Counted from the stretch's first letter, positions 1 through 8,760 are shown. The stretch: DNA of 32,396 nt from Bradyrhizobium sp. AS23.2 (GCF_001908185.1 NZ_LGHM01000182.1:1-32396), one strand, 5' to 3'. Translations and numbers: made by a program. The notes: generated from the sequence alone by a model not told the origin.

Positions 1-1365
1 CGCGCGCCGCCCCCACCGGCCGTCGCCTCGCCGCCGCTTGCCCCGGCGAAGCTTGCGCCGGCCATGGAGAACCGCCGCTCGGACAATTACTACGAGGTCA
101 AGGCGACGATCTTCGGCGCGCTGATCGAGGCCATCGACCTCGCCCAGCTCGCCAAGCTGGATTCCGAGTCTGCGCGCGAGGAAATCCGCGACATCGTCAA
201 CGAAATCATCGCGATCAAGAACATCGTGATGTCGATCGCCGAGCAGGAAGAACTGCTCGACGACATCTGCAACGACGTGCTCGGCTATGGTCCGCTCGAG
301 CCGCTGCTCGCGCGGGACGACATCGCCGACATCATGGTGAACGGGGCCGGCACCGTCTTCATCGAAGTCGGCGGCAAGATTCAGCGCACCGGCATCCGCT
401 TCCGCGACAACCAGCAGCTCCTCAACATCTGCCAGCGCATCGTCAGCCAGGTCGGTCGGCGCGTCGACGAATCCTCGCCGATCTGCGACGCGCGCCTCGC
501 CGACGGCTCCCGCGTCAACGCGATCGTGCCGCCCCTCGCCATCGACGGTCCTGCACTCACCATCCGTAAATTCAAGAAGGACAAGCTGACACTCGATCAG
601 CTGGTCAAGTTCGGCGCAATCTCGCCGGAGGGCGCGGAGATCCTGCAGATCATCGGCCGCGTCCGCTGCAACGTGCTGATCTCCGGCGGTACCGGTTCGG
701 GCAAAACCACGCTGCTCAACTGCCTAACCAATTACATCGAGCATGACGAACGCGTCATTACCTGCGAGGACGCGGCCGAACTGCAGTTGCAACAGCCCCA
801 TGTGGTGCGGCTCGAAACCCGCCCTCCCAACATCGAAGGCGAAGGCCAGGTCACCATGCGCGAGCTGGTGCGAAACTGCCTGCGTATGCGTCCCGAACGC
901 ATCATCGTCGGCGAAGTCCGCGGCCCCGAGGCTTTCGACCTGCTGCAAGCCATGAACACCGGCCACGATGGCTCGATGGGGACGCTGCACGCCAACAATC
1001 CCCGCGAAGCACTGTCACGCTGCGAATCCATGATCACCATGGGCGGCTTCTCGCTGCCCTCGCGCACCATTCGCGAGATGATCTGCGCCTCGATCGACGT
1101 CATCGTCCAGGCCGCGCGTCTGCGCGATGGCTCACGCCGCATCACCCACATCACCGAGGTGATGGGGATGGAAGGCGACACCATCATCACCCAGGATATC
1201 TTCCTTTACGACATGGTCGGCGAGGACGCCAACGGCAAGATCATCGGCCGGCACCGCTCAACCGGCATCGGCCGTCCGAAGTTCTGGGAACGCGCCCGCT
1301 ATTACGGCGACGAGAAGCGACTTGCCGCCGCGCTCGACGCGGCGGAAGTGGCGCCGAAGACATGA
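1..1365 (+). CDS. cpaF: TadA/CpaF-family secretion ATPase (5' partial)
   Basis: This is the cytoplasmic hexameric ATPase that powers assembly of Tad/Flp (type IVb) pili. The first ATG in frame is at base 64, but the frame stays open to base 1 and encodes an Ala/Pro-rich stretch, the usual linker ahead of the conserved domain in alphaproteobacterial CpaF, so the true start probably lies upstream. Counting from base 64, an N-terminal helical domain (about 10-75) is followed by the core. The core has Walker A GGTGSGKTT near residues 208-216, the run RMRPERIIVGEVRG (Walker B region) and the His-box GTLHANNP. The C-terminus is intact. tadB follows after 16 bases and tadC after it, so these are one operon. 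The family call is secure; only the N-terminus is missing. Confidence 0.93.
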   Translation, partial: RAPPPPAVASPPLAPAKLAPAMENRRSDNYYEVKATIFGALIEAIDLAQLAKLDSESAREEIRDIVNEIIAIKNIVMSIAEQEELLDDICNDVLGYGPLEPLLARDDIADIMVNGAGTVFIEVGGKIQRTGIRFRDNQQLLNICQRIVSQVGRRVDESSPICDARLADGSRVNAIVPPLAIDGPALTIRKFKKDKLTLDQLVKFGAISPEGAEILQIIGRVRCNVLISGGTGSGKTTLLNCLTNYIEHDERVITCEDAAELQLQQPHVVRLETRPPNIEGEGQVTMRELVRNCLRMRPERIIVGEVRGPEAFDLLQAMNTGHDGSMGTLHANNPREALSRCESMITMGGFSLPSRTIREMICASIDVIVQAARLRDGSRRITHITEVMGMEGDTIITQDIFLYDMVGEDANGKIIGRHRSTGIGRPKFWERARYYGDEKRLAAALDAAEVAPKT

Positions 1366-1381
1366 GCAGGTCAGCGCCGCC

Positions 1382-2359
1382 ATGAACATGCAGGTCCTTG
1401 CCCTCGCCTTCCTCGCCACCGCCGCCGTCGGCGGCATCGCCTGGGTCTTCCTTTATCCGCTGCTGTCGGGCGAGCGGAAGGCGGAAAGCCGACGCGCCTC
1501 GATCGCGCGTGCCGACGCGCCCGCCGCCAAGCAGACCGAGAAGAGCCAGCGATCGCGCCGCGAGCAGGTCGAGACCTCGCTCAAGGATCTCGAGGCGCGG
1601 CGCCAGCAGGAGAAGAGCGTTCCGCTCAGCGTCCGCCTGTCGCAGGCCGGGCTCGACTGGACACCGCAGAAATTCTGGATCGCGTCGGCCGTCCTGGCGG
1701 GTGTGCTAGCCGCAGCCGCTCTGTTCGTCGGGGGCGGCCTGCTCGGTGCCGCGGGCCTCGCCTTTGCCGGAGGCTTCGGCCTGCCGCGTTGGGCACTCGG
1801 CTTCCTGAAGAAGCGTCGCGAAGCCAAATTCCTGGCGGCGCTGCCGGACGCGGTCGACGTGATCGTCCGTGGTATCAAGGCGGGCTTGCCGCTGTTCGAA
1901 TCGATCAAGGTCGTCGCGGCCGACGCGCCCGAGCCGTTGCGCGGCGAATTCCTGAACATCATCGAGACGCAGGCGATCGGCATGCCGCTCGGCGAGGCCT
2001 GCTCGCGTCTCTATGAGCGCATGCCGCTTCCGGAGGCCAACTTCTTCGGCATCGTCATCTCGATCCAGCAGAAATCGGGCGGCAACCTCTCCGAAGCGCT
2101 CGGCAACCTCTCCAAGGTGCTGCGCGATCGCAAGAAGATGAAGGAAAAGATCCAGGCGATGTCGATGGAGGCCAAGGCCTCGGCCGGCATCATCGGTTCG
2201 CTGCCGCCGATCGTGATGTTCCTCGTCTATCTCACGACGCCGCACTACATCTCGCTTCTGTGGACCCATCCCACCGGCCAGCTCATGCTGGTCGGCTGCG
2301 TCGTCTGGATGTCGATCGGCATCATGGTGATGAAGAAGATGATCAATTTCGATTTCTGA
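1382..2359 (+). CDS. tadB: Tad pilus inner-membrane platform protein TadB
   Basis: This is a GspF/T2SSF-fold inner-membrane protein that pairs with TadC to form the platform on which the TadA ATPase acts. The frame extends upstream to 1322 within tadA, but the ATG at 1382 (MNMQVLALAFLATAAVGG) begins directly with a hydrophobic segment and is the better start, giving 325 residues, normal for TadB. Visible features are an N-terminal membrane segment (about 4-26), a charged Arg/Glu/Lys-rich cytoplasmic linker, a hydrophobic Gly/Ala-rich pair (about 97-140), the T2SSF core with GIKAGLPLFESIK and QQKSGGNLSEALGNLS, and two C-terminal membrane segments. It sits 16 bases after tadA and 9 before tadC. 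The start is moderately certain, the identity high. Confidence 0.93.
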   Translation: MNMQVLALAFLATAAVGGIAWVFLYPLLSGERKAESRRASIARADAPAAKQTEKSQRSRREQVETSLKDLEARRQQEKSVPLSVRLSQAGLDWTPQKFWIASAVLAGVLAAAALFVGGGLLGAAGLAFAGGFGLPRWALGFLKKRREAKFLAALPDAVDVIVRGIKAGLPLFESIKVVAADAPEPLRGEFLNIIETQAIGMPLGEACSRLYERMPLPEANFFGIVISIQQKSGGNLSEALGNLSKVLRDRKKMKEKIQAMSMEAKASAGIIGSLPPIVMFLVYLTTPHYISLLWTHPTGQLMLVGCVVWMSIGIMVMKKMINFDF

Positions 2360-2368
2360 CGGTGCCGC

Positions 2369-3343
2369 ATGGTCGAATTTCTCGTCTCAAAACTGCATGA
2401 CGTCCGCTTCATGACCATGCTGCTGGCGGCCATCGCCGCCAGCGCCACCGTCTATACGCTGGTGATGCCGATGTTCGCCGGCGAAGGCCTCTCCAAGCGC
2501 ATGAAGGCGGTGGCGAGCGAGCGCGAACGCATCCGGCAGCGTGAGCGCGACCGCCTCAACAAGGGCGAGAAGGTCTCGCTGCGCCAGACGCCGAAGCAGC
2601 TCGTCTCCAAGGTCGTCGAGGACTTCAACCTCACCAAATGGCTCGCGCAGGAAGCCGCCCGCGACAAGCTGATCATGGCCGGCTATCGCGGTCAGGCGCC
2701 TTACATCACCTTCCTGTTCGCCCGCATGGTGGCGCCGCTCGTACTGCTCGTCGGCGCGGTCCTCTACGTGTTCTTGATCGCGCACATGGAAAAGCCGATG
2801 CCGGTCAAGATCGGCATCTGCATCGGCGCGGCCTATCTCGGCCTCCAGGCGCCGATGCTGTTCCTCAAGAACGCGATCTCCAAGCGCCAGCTCTCGATCA
2901 AGCGCGCCTTTCCTGACGCGCTCGACCTGCTGCTGATCTGCATCGAATCCGGCATGTCGGTCGAGATGGCGTTCCGGAAAGTGGCCACCGAGATCGTGGG
3001 CCAGTCGATCGCACTGTCGGAGGAGTTCACGCTGACCACGGCCGAGCTGTCCTATCTGCAGGACCGCAAGGTCGCCTATGAGAACCTGTCGCGGCGCACC
3101 GGGCTCGAGGGCGTCAAGTCGGTATGTCTCGCGCTTCAGCAGGCGGAGCGTTACGGCACGCCGCTCGGGCATTCCTTGCGCGTCATGGCGCAGGAAAACC
3201 GCGACATGCGCATGAACGAAGCCGAGAAGAAGGCCGCCGCGCTGCCGCCGAAGCTGACGGTGCCGATGATTCTGTTCTTCCTGCCGGTGCTGTTCGTCGT
3301 CATTCTCGGACCGACCGGGATCAAGATCTCCGAGCTGCACTGA
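2369..3343 (+). CDS. tadC: Tad pilus inner-membrane platform protein TadC
   Basis: This is the second T2SSF-domain platform protein of the Tad pilus machine (324 residues). It shows a membrane segment at about 15-32, a basic cytoplasmic stretch rich in Arg/Glu (about 45-75), a second hydrophobic block (about 115-165), the core with FPDALDLLLICIESGMSVE and a TPLGHSLRVMAQE run, and a final hydrophobic helix near the C-terminus ending in ILGPTGIKISELH. That combination is typical of TadC as opposed to TadB. The gene begins 9 bases after tadB, consistent with co-transcription, and no strong Shine-Dalgarno is visible. It converges on the lipoprotein gene downstream, with a GC-rich hairpin between them. 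Confidence 0.93.
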   Translation: MVEFLVSKLHDVRFMTMLLAAIAASATVYTLVMPMFAGEGLSKRMKAVASERERIRQRERDRLNKGEKVSLRQTPKQLVSKVVEDFNLTKWLAQEAARDKLIMAGYRGQAPYITFLFARMVAPLVLLVGAVLYVFLIAHMEKPMPVKIGICIGAAYLGLQAPMLFLKNAISKRQLSIKRAFPDALDLLLICIESGMSVEMAFRKVATEIVGQSIALSEEFTLTTAELSYLQDRKVAYENLSRRTGLEGVKSVCLALQQAERYGTPLGHSLRVMAQENRDMRMNEAEKKAAALPPKLTVPMILFFLPVLFVVILGPTGIKISELH

Positions 3344-3354
3344 CGCGGACGCGA

Positions 3355-3375
3355 GCCGCGCGCGGTTCGCGCGGC
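3355..3375. terminator. GC-rich hairpin between convergent tadC and tadD
   Basis: Perfect 8-base arms GCCGCGCG (3355-3362) and CGCGCGGC (3368-3375) enclose a 5-base loop in the 60-base gap between two convergent genes. There is no clear T-tract on either strand, so a shared terminator role is inferred from position only. Confidence 0.45.
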
Positions 3376-3403
3376 GACGTCAAGCTGAGACGATCAGGTC
3401 TGA

Positions 3404-4204
3404 TCAGTCGGGCTGGCTGAGCGAGGCGACCGGCGTCCGCTTGGGGGCGCTACTGCGGTTCAGCATTTCCTTGAGATAGGCGACATTGGCCGCGGCCTGG
3501 TCCGGCGGCAGGTCCGCCTTCACGATGGTCTCGGCTTCGGCGAAGCGGCCCTGGAGACCGACGACCAGGCCGAGATTCTGCCGCACCCGCGCGCTCGCGC
3601 GCGGCGAGGCATAGGCCTGCCGCAGCGCCTCTTCGGCCTTCGGCAGGTCCTTCGAGAGCATGTAGGACAGGCCGAGATTGGAAAGCACGCCGGGATCGCC
3701 CGGCGCGATCTTCAGCGCGCTCGCATAATAGGAGCGCGCCTCCTCGTGACGGCCCATCTGGTCGAGCGCCGTGCCCTGCACCGAGAGCAAGCGCCAGTCC
3801 GGATTGTCTGGCGAATGGGCTTTCGACAGCACGTCGAAGGCCTGCTGGAAATTGCCGCTGTCGGCAAGCGCGCGGCCGTACTGGGCGAGCAGCGCCTTGT
3901 TGCCGGGATTGGCGATGGTCGCCTGCTCGAGCACGGCGGCGGCCTGGGCGCGCTGGCCGTTGGCGCGCAGGGCCTGGCCATAGGCGAGCGCCGCATCGGC
4001 GTCCTTGGGATTGGCTCGGTAGCGCTCGCCATAGACATCGACGGCGCGCGCGGGATCGGTGGGAGGGGCTTCCGCGCGGGACCCCACCGAGCCGGTCACG
4101 TCGGAGAGTTTCGACATCGCCGTGCAGCCACCGAGCCCCATGGCCACCGCCGCGACCAGCGAGGTAGACGCAAGAAGCCGGGCAAGACTGAACCGTTGAC
4201 GCAT
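3404..4204 (-). CDS. tadD: TadD-like TPR lipoprotein
   Basis: This 266-residue protein has a lipoprotein signal peptide: basic start MRQRFSLAR, a hydrophobic stretch, and lipobox LGGC with Cys27 as the expected lipidated residue. Several tetratricopeptide repeats follow over about residues 55-235 (recognisable units such as AYGQALRANGQ, SVQGTALDQMGRHEEA and LSNLGLSYMLSKDL). TadD proteins are TPR lipoproteins needed for assembly of the Tad outer-membrane secretin. Its place immediately beside tadABC, although on the opposite strand and convergent, supports the TadD role over a generic TPR protein. It lies 93 bases downstream of the phosphoesterase gene on the same strand, so it may have its own promoter there. 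The ATG at 4204 is the natural start because it opens the signal peptide. Confidence 0.85.
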   Translation of the reverse strand: MRQRFSLARLLASTSLVAAVAMGLGGCTAMSKLSDVTGSVGSRAEAPPTDPARAVDVYGERYRANPKDADAALAYGQALRANGQRAQAAAVLEQATIANPGNKALLAQYGRALADSGNFQQAFDVLSKAHSPDNPDWRLLSVQGTALDQMGRHEEARSYYASALKIAPGDPGVLSNLGLSYMLSKDLPKAEEALRQAYASPRASARVRQNLGLVVGLQGRFAEAETIVKADLPPDQAAANVAYLKEMLNRSSAPKRTPVASLSQPD

Positions 4205-4297
4205 GGCGCTTTGACTCTCGAGCCGATTGATCGAGCCGAACGCGCCAGCAATAGACTGTTAACCCTAATGGCCGGTTAACGTCAGCCTTGCTGCCCC

Positions 4298-5800
4298 TCA
4301 CCGCGGCGTCTGCGGCAGCACCTCGCCGCCGAGGCCGAGATCGAGGCCGAGCGCCTTCACCCGCTCGTTCAGGTCCCGCAGCAATTTCAGCCTTTGCCGC
4401 GCCTCCGCCTCGACATCGGTGCCCGCGCGCGGCAACCCGGGCAATTCGCGCCGGAGATCGTCGCAACTGATCAGACGGTTCGCGCGGAGCTCATCGAGCT
4501 GAACATGATCGACGCCGAGCACGCCGGCGGATTGCTCGATCAACCGGCCCAGCAGCACCATCACCGCGGCAAACGCCTCGACATCATGCTTGCGCCCTGA
4601 CCTTGCGAGCTTGCTGTCGAGATCGCCCCAGGCGTGGGAGGTGACAAGGTAGGTGTGGAGCGCATTCGCCCAGCCCGGCTCGCCGTCAGCATAAAAAGCG
4701 CGGCGCGTCAGGAGCCGGCGAACCAGTGCCGCGACCTGATCCCGGTTCAGCGTCGCGATTGAAGCGATCTCGATCATTGATTGGAACGCCGGGTCGCGGG
4801 AAAAATCCTGCCCTGCCGGCAGCCTGATGATGCCGTCTGGCAGGTTCGAGTCGAGCAGCCCGAAGCTGCCACCGTTGCGCGGCCGCGAATAGCGCGCGAT
4901 CGCGAACCGGTGCTCCGTGCGGCCCGCACGAGACATCGGGCCGAAATGGATGATGTTGAAGCCGGCGTCGTCACCGGCCTGTCCGGTCGAGGACGGACAG
5001 GACAATACGTAGATCGTTCGCCAGAACGCCTCATCATCCCCACTCAGCGTGGCACGCGGATCGGGGATCGAATAGCGCGTCAGTCCCTCCACGTGCCGGT
5101 GCCCGTGCAGGACCAGATTGACGTTGAGCGAGGTGGCTGCTTCGAGGAAGGTCGCGGGCGCGGCGAGATACATCAGCGGCTCGTCCGGGGCGCCGAGGAA
5201 CCGCTTTCCTTCTCCGGTCGCCTGCGGCAGCGGATGATGATGGAGCGCCAGCACACGCACCAGGTTTTCCACCGGCTCGGCATAATCGGCGCGTCCAGCC
5301 GACCCGACGCTGCCCGCGAGGTCGACACTCAGCCGGGCAGAATCCGCAACCAACGCGTTGTAGGTGCCCTGGTCGATATTGCCGCTCGCGAGCGTCGTGA
5401 GGCTCGCGCGGTTGGAGTCCAGCAGCACCAGATCGAGGCCGGCCTGGCAATAATAGACGCTCTTCGAGGTGCGCGGCAGATGCAGGTAATCATAGACGTC
5501 GGGGCGGCCCGCACGATGGCTCGGGCGCTTGACGTCGTGATTGCCGGCGATCGCCTGGATGTCGGTGAACAGCCCGGTCTGCCGGAAGGACGCGATGACG
5601 GCGAGTGCTTCGTCGAGCGCACGCGGCGTTGGGTCGTGGACGAGATCGCCTGTGATCAGCAGGATGCGGTCGGGAACGTCCGCGAAACCCGCCATCCTTT
5701 CCCGGAGAGCGGCAATGAGGGCCTCGATGGTCGCAAGCAGCCGGCCTGACCCATCCAGATGCAGGTCGGAGATCTGCGCAATAACGAACGATCTATCCAT
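4298..5800 (-). CDS. Calcineurin-like metallophosphoesterase
   Basis: This 500-residue protein has a binuclear metallophosphoesterase domain in its N-terminal half. All classical motifs are present: ISDLHLDG (Asp12, His14), LLITGDLVHD (Asp52), AIAGNHDVK (Asn87, His88), a LHHHPL motif and LHGHRHVEG. The spacing resembles class III cyclic-nucleotide phosphodiesterases and related family members (CpdA-like), but substrate cannot be read from sequence. The C-terminal half (about 300-500) is helical, matches nothing I recognise, and may be a family-specific cap or dimer region. No signal peptide is visible, so it should be cytoplasmic. The Shine-Dalgarno is weak (a GAG just before the ATG). It lies 285 bases downstream of the small membrane protein gene and ends 93 bases before tadD. 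Confidence 0.85.
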   Translation of the reverse strand: MDRSFVIAQISDLHLDGSGRLLATIEALIAALRERMAGFADVPDRILLITGDLVHDPTPRALDEALAVIASFRQTGLFTDIQAIAGNHDVKRPSHRAGRPDVYDYLHLPRTSKSVYYCQAGLDLVLLDSNRASLTTLASGNIDQGTYNALVADSARLSVDLAGSVGSAGRADYAEPVENLVRVLALHHHPLPQATGEGKRFLGAPDEPLMYLAAPATFLEAATSLNVNLVLHGHRHVEGLTRYSIPDPRATLSGDDEAFWRTIYVLSCPSSTGQAGDDAGFNIIHFGPMSRAGRTEHRFAIARYSRPRNGGSFGLLDSNLPDGIIRLPAGQDFSRDPAFQSMIEIASIATLNRDQVAALVRRLLTRRAFYADGEPGWANALHTYLVTSHAWGDLDSKLARSGRKHDVEAFAAVMVLLGRLIEQSAGVLGVDHVQLDELRANRLISCDDLRRELPGLPRAGTDVEAEARQRLKLLRDLNERVKALGLDLGLGGEVLPQTPR

Positions 5801-6085
5801 CTCGCGCCGCTCATTGCGAATGCTGCGCCGCCCAAACGATGAGAGAAATGCCTGCGACGAAGAGGTTCAGGCATCAGTCCGGGCTAGAATGAACCCGGAT
5901 AAAGTATCAGCCGCGTGCCGCGGCGTTCTTGCGCGCGATAGGTGCAGAGCTGCACGGCACAATCTAAAATACTTGCCAATAATGCCACAACCGCAGCGCT
6001 AGTAAAGCCCGTCGGCCGCGCTCGCGTGAACGGCGGTTCTCAGCATGGATACGAGATCTGCCCGGCAATGGTTTCGTTCGCCCGA
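5801..6085. other. Intergenic region with three stem-loops
   Basis: No gene is supported here. Three perfect inverted repeats lie close together: TCCGGG/CCCGGA (5878-5883 and 5894-5899), GCCGCG/CGCGGC (5910-5915 and 5919-5924) and GTGCAG/CTGCAC (5942-5947 and 5950-5955). They lie downstream of the small gene and upstream of the phosphoesterase gene, so they could end the first transcript or form the leader of the second. The rest looks unremarkable. Confidence 0.5.
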
Positions 6086-6289
6086 TCAATATTCGATTGC
6101 GAGCCGCTTGCGGATTTCGTCGAGGCGCTTGTCGAGCGCATCAAAACGCGCGTGTACGGAGCGATCGTGGAGATAGAAGACGTAGCCGCCGGCAAGGAAC
6201 GCGAAGATCCAATGATGATGCTCGACATAGCTGAAAACCGCCTCGACGGCCTGGCCGATGAATGTGACCATGCTCCACAGGACGTCCAT
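6086..6289 (-). CDS. Small single-pass membrane protein, unknown function
   Basis: This 67-residue protein begins MDVLWSMVTFIGQAVEAVF. It has one or two hydrophobic stretches (about 5-20 and, more clearly, WIFAFLAGGYVFYLH at about 28-42), then a charged amphipathic helix rich in Asp, Arg and Lys (DRSVHARFDALDKRLDEIRKRL) that could form a short coiled coil. It is accepted as real because a good Shine-Dalgarno, GGGAGG, sits 7 bases before the ATG and because it has a clear membrane-then-helix architecture. The overlapping minus-strand frame at 6040-6294 has Ser/Arg-rich shadow composition. It is divergent from the aminopeptidase gene. I do not recognise a family. Confidence 0.65.
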   Translation of the reverse strand: MDVLWSMVTFIGQAVEAVFSYVEHHHWIFAFLAGGYVFYLHDRSVHARFDALDKRLDEIRKRLAIEY

Positions 6290-6492
6290 TGCATTTCCTC
6301 CCGGCAGGCTTTGTCTTCAGCCGCCTGCGATCTCTACGCCTGACGGCCTTTGCCCGGAACTTAGCATGGCCCCCTTGCTGCGAGTAGCGGCTCTCCGAAC
6401 GGTGACAGCAAAGCCGATTGCAGCGGCGGCGAAACTCTGCGAAGTCTCCTCCATTCATATGACCCGCTTGATCTGACGATCCGGACCCGCCA

Positions 6493-7867
6493 ATGCCTTC
6501 TGTTTTCGAGACGTCGTCCACCGCCACCCCCCATCACCTTCGTCACCAAGTCGAGCTGGGATGCGGTGCGTGAGACGCTGCCGCCGGCGCAACGCCAGTT
6601 CGCCACCGCGAGCGCCTTTACCGCCAAGCCGGGCGGCTATCTTGCATTGCCCGCGCCCGACGGCGCGATTGCACACGTGCTGTTCGGCCTCGAGGACGAG
6701 GGCGCAAGATCGCGCGACCTGTTCCGGCCGGGCGCCCTGCCCGGCGTGTTGCCGCCAGGCACGTATCGCTTCGCCAATGCGCCCCACGATGCACGGCTGG
6801 CGGCGCTTGCCTTTGCGCTCGGCAGCTACCGCTTCGCCCGCTATCGCAAGGCGGACCGCCCCGACGTCCGGCTGGTGCCGCCGGATGGCGTCGACGCGGC
6901 CGAGATCGATCGCGTGGCGGGCGCCGCGTCGCTGGCACGCGACCTCATCAACACGCCGGCCAACGACATGGGCCCGGAGGAGCTCGCCGCGGCCGCGCAA
7001 GAGCTCGCCGCTGAGTTCGGTGCTAGCTTCACCTGTGTGGTCGGCGAGGACCTGAAGACGAGTTTTCCACTGATCCACGCCGTCGGCATGGCTTCGGACC
7101 GGGCGCCGCGGCTGATCGATATCGGCTGGGGCGATCCCGCCCGTCCGAAGGTGACGCTGGTCGGCAAGGGCGTCTGCTTCGACACCGGCGGGCTCGACCT
7201 GAAGCCGTCGAGCGGCATGCTGATCATGAAGAAGGACATGGGCGGCGCCGCCAACGTGCTGGCGCTGGCGCGCATGGTGATGGATGCGAGACTGAAGGTG
7301 CGGCTGCGCGTGCTGATTCCGGCCGTTGAGAACGCAGTCTCCGGCAACGCCTTCCGTCCGCTCGACATCTTCACCTCGCGTAAGGGCATCACGGTCGAGA
7401 TCGGGAATACGGATGCGGAGGGTCGCCTGGTACTCGCTGATGCGCTGGCGCTCGCCGACGAGGAAGAGCCGGACCTGCTGATCGACCTGGGCACGCTGAC
7501 CGGCGCCGCGCGCGTCGCGCTGGGGCCGGATTTACCGCCCTTTTACACCAATGATGAGACCCTTGCTGCCGACGTCGCGCGCTGCGCGGTGAAGGAGAAC
7601 GATCCGTTGTGGCGCATGCCGCTGTGGCCGCCTTACGATGCGTGGCTGGACTCCAAGACGGCCACCATCACCAACGCGCCGTCGGGTGGCTTTGCCGGCT
7701 CGATCACCTGCGCGCTGTTCCTGCAACGCTTCGTCGAGCAGGCCAGGAGCTGGCTGCATGTCGACATCTATGGCTGGACGCCGTCGGCGAAGCCGGCTCG
7801 TCCCGAGGGAGGCGAATGCCAGGCTGCACGCGCCATCTATACATTGCTGAGCGAGCGCTATGCATGA
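6493..7867 (+). CDS. M17 leucyl aminopeptidase family protein, with a frameshift near the start
   Basis: This is a cytoplasmic dimetal exopeptidase of the cytosol aminopeptidase family. The body is complete: VGKGVCFDTGG (metal and active-site Lys/Asp), MKKDMGGAA, and the family signature NTDAEGRLVLADAL. The uninterrupted frame starts only at a GTG at 6566 (433 residues). Upstream, ATG 6493 opens MPSVFETSSTATP in a different frame, and the two join smoothly (ATPITFVTKSSWDAVRET) if one C is removed from the C6 run at 6527-6532. The corrected product would be 457 residues, and 1375 bases is one more than a multiple of three. This could be a sequencing error, a true N-terminal lesion with GTG rescue, or slippage. 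The gene overlaps the NlpC/P60 gene by 8 bases. Confidence 0.88.
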
Positions 7868-8702
7868 TCCGCGGCTGACACCGGCGCGGGGCGACCTCGC
7901 CGCGAAATATCTCGAAGGCAAGGTGCAGGCGGATCGCTTCGTCACCGGCGAGGAGTTCGAGGTGATCGCGGCGATCGCACCGATGCGCGAACGCCCGTCA
8001 TCGGACGCGGTGCTGATGACAGAGGCGCTGCGCGGCGAACGCGTCACGATCTACGATCGCAACGGCGAAGGCTGGGCCTGGGGCCAGCTTGGCGGCGACG
8101 GCTATGTCGGCTGGCTGCCCGACGCGACGCTGATGCGACCCGCAGCCGCGCCGACGCACAAAGTGAGTGCGCTCCGAACCTTCGCTTTTCCCGGTCCCTC
8201 GATCAAGCTGCCGCCGGCCGACACGCTCGTGCTGGGATCGAAGCTCGCGATAGCGCGCGAGGACGGCAGCTTCGCGGTGACGCGCGACGGGACGTATGTG
8301 CCGAAGGCACATCTTGCATCGCTCGATCATCGCGAGCCGGATTTTGTCGCGGTCGCGGAGCGCTTCGTCGGCACGCCCTACCTCTGGGGCGGCAAGAGCA
8401 GCCTCGGGATCGATTGCTCTGGCCTCGTGCAGGTCTCGCTGACATCAGCCGGCATCGGCTGCCCGCGCGACAGCGACATGCAGCAGGCGGGTCTCGGCCG
8501 CGTGCTGGAGCGGCATGAGCACGGCAAACTGCAACGCGGTGACCTGATCTTCTGGAAAGGCCATGTCGCCATCGTGCGCGACGGCAGCACCATGGTTCAC
8601 GCCAATGCGTATCACATGGCGACGGTGATCGAGAACACCGAGCAGGCTATCACGCGGATCAGGCAGGCCGGCAGCGAAGTTGCTGCGATCAAGCGGCTCT
8701 GA
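7860..8702 (+). CDS. NlpC/P60 cell-wall hydrolase with SH3-like domains
   Basis: This 280-residue protein has two bacterial SH3-like segments (about 35-95, with GEGWAWGQLGGDGYVGWLP, and about 105-150) followed by an NlpC/P60 cysteine peptidase domain. The catalytic residues are visible: Cys186 in GIDCSGLVQ, His235 in FWKGHVAIV and His247 in the MVHANAYH run. The family cleaves gamma-D-Glu to diamino-acid links in peptidoglycan stem peptides. No signal peptide is seen, so it is likely cytoplasmic or exported by another route, and a role on recycled muropeptides is plausible. The ATG at 7860 lies inside the aminopeptidase stop region (8-base overlap), so translation is probably coupled. A joint role with the aminopeptidase in peptide recycling is inference. 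Confidence 0.9.
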   Translation: MHDPRLTPARGDLAAKYLEGKVQADRFVTGEEFEVIAAIAPMRERPSSDAVLMTEALRGERVTIYDRNGEGWAWGQLGGDGYVGWLPDATLMRPAAAPTHKVSALRTFAFPGPSIKLPPADTLVLGSKLAIAREDGSFAVTRDGTYVPKAHLASLDHREPDFVAVAERFVGTPYLWGGKSSLGIDCSGLVQVSLTSAGIGCPRDSDMQQAGLGRVLERHEHGKLQRGDLIFWKGHVAIVRDGSTMVHANAYHMATVIENTEQAITRIRQAGSEVAAIKRL

Positions 8703-8760
8703 CGGTCATGCTTGCGCTGGAGCTCGCGCAAATTCGCCGACGATAGCGGCTGGCCTGCGC

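Noticed and set aside
1322..1381. Upstream start for tadB inside tadA
   Set aside because: The added residues are Arg/Lys-rich and lie before the expected N-terminal membrane helix; ATG 1382 fits better.
2387..3340. A 317-codon minus-strand frame across tadC
   Set aside because: Antisense to a confident TadC, with a His/Arg/Asp-rich low-complexity shadow composition.
3450..4466. A 338-codon minus-strand frame overlapping tadD and the phosphoesterase end
   Set aside because: Arg/Ala/Gly-rich shadow in another frame of tadD, which has a lipobox and TPR repeats.
4781..5749. A 322-codon plus-strand frame across the phosphoesterase gene
   Set aside because: It lies opposite a protein with all metallophosphoesterase motifs; no domain features of its own.
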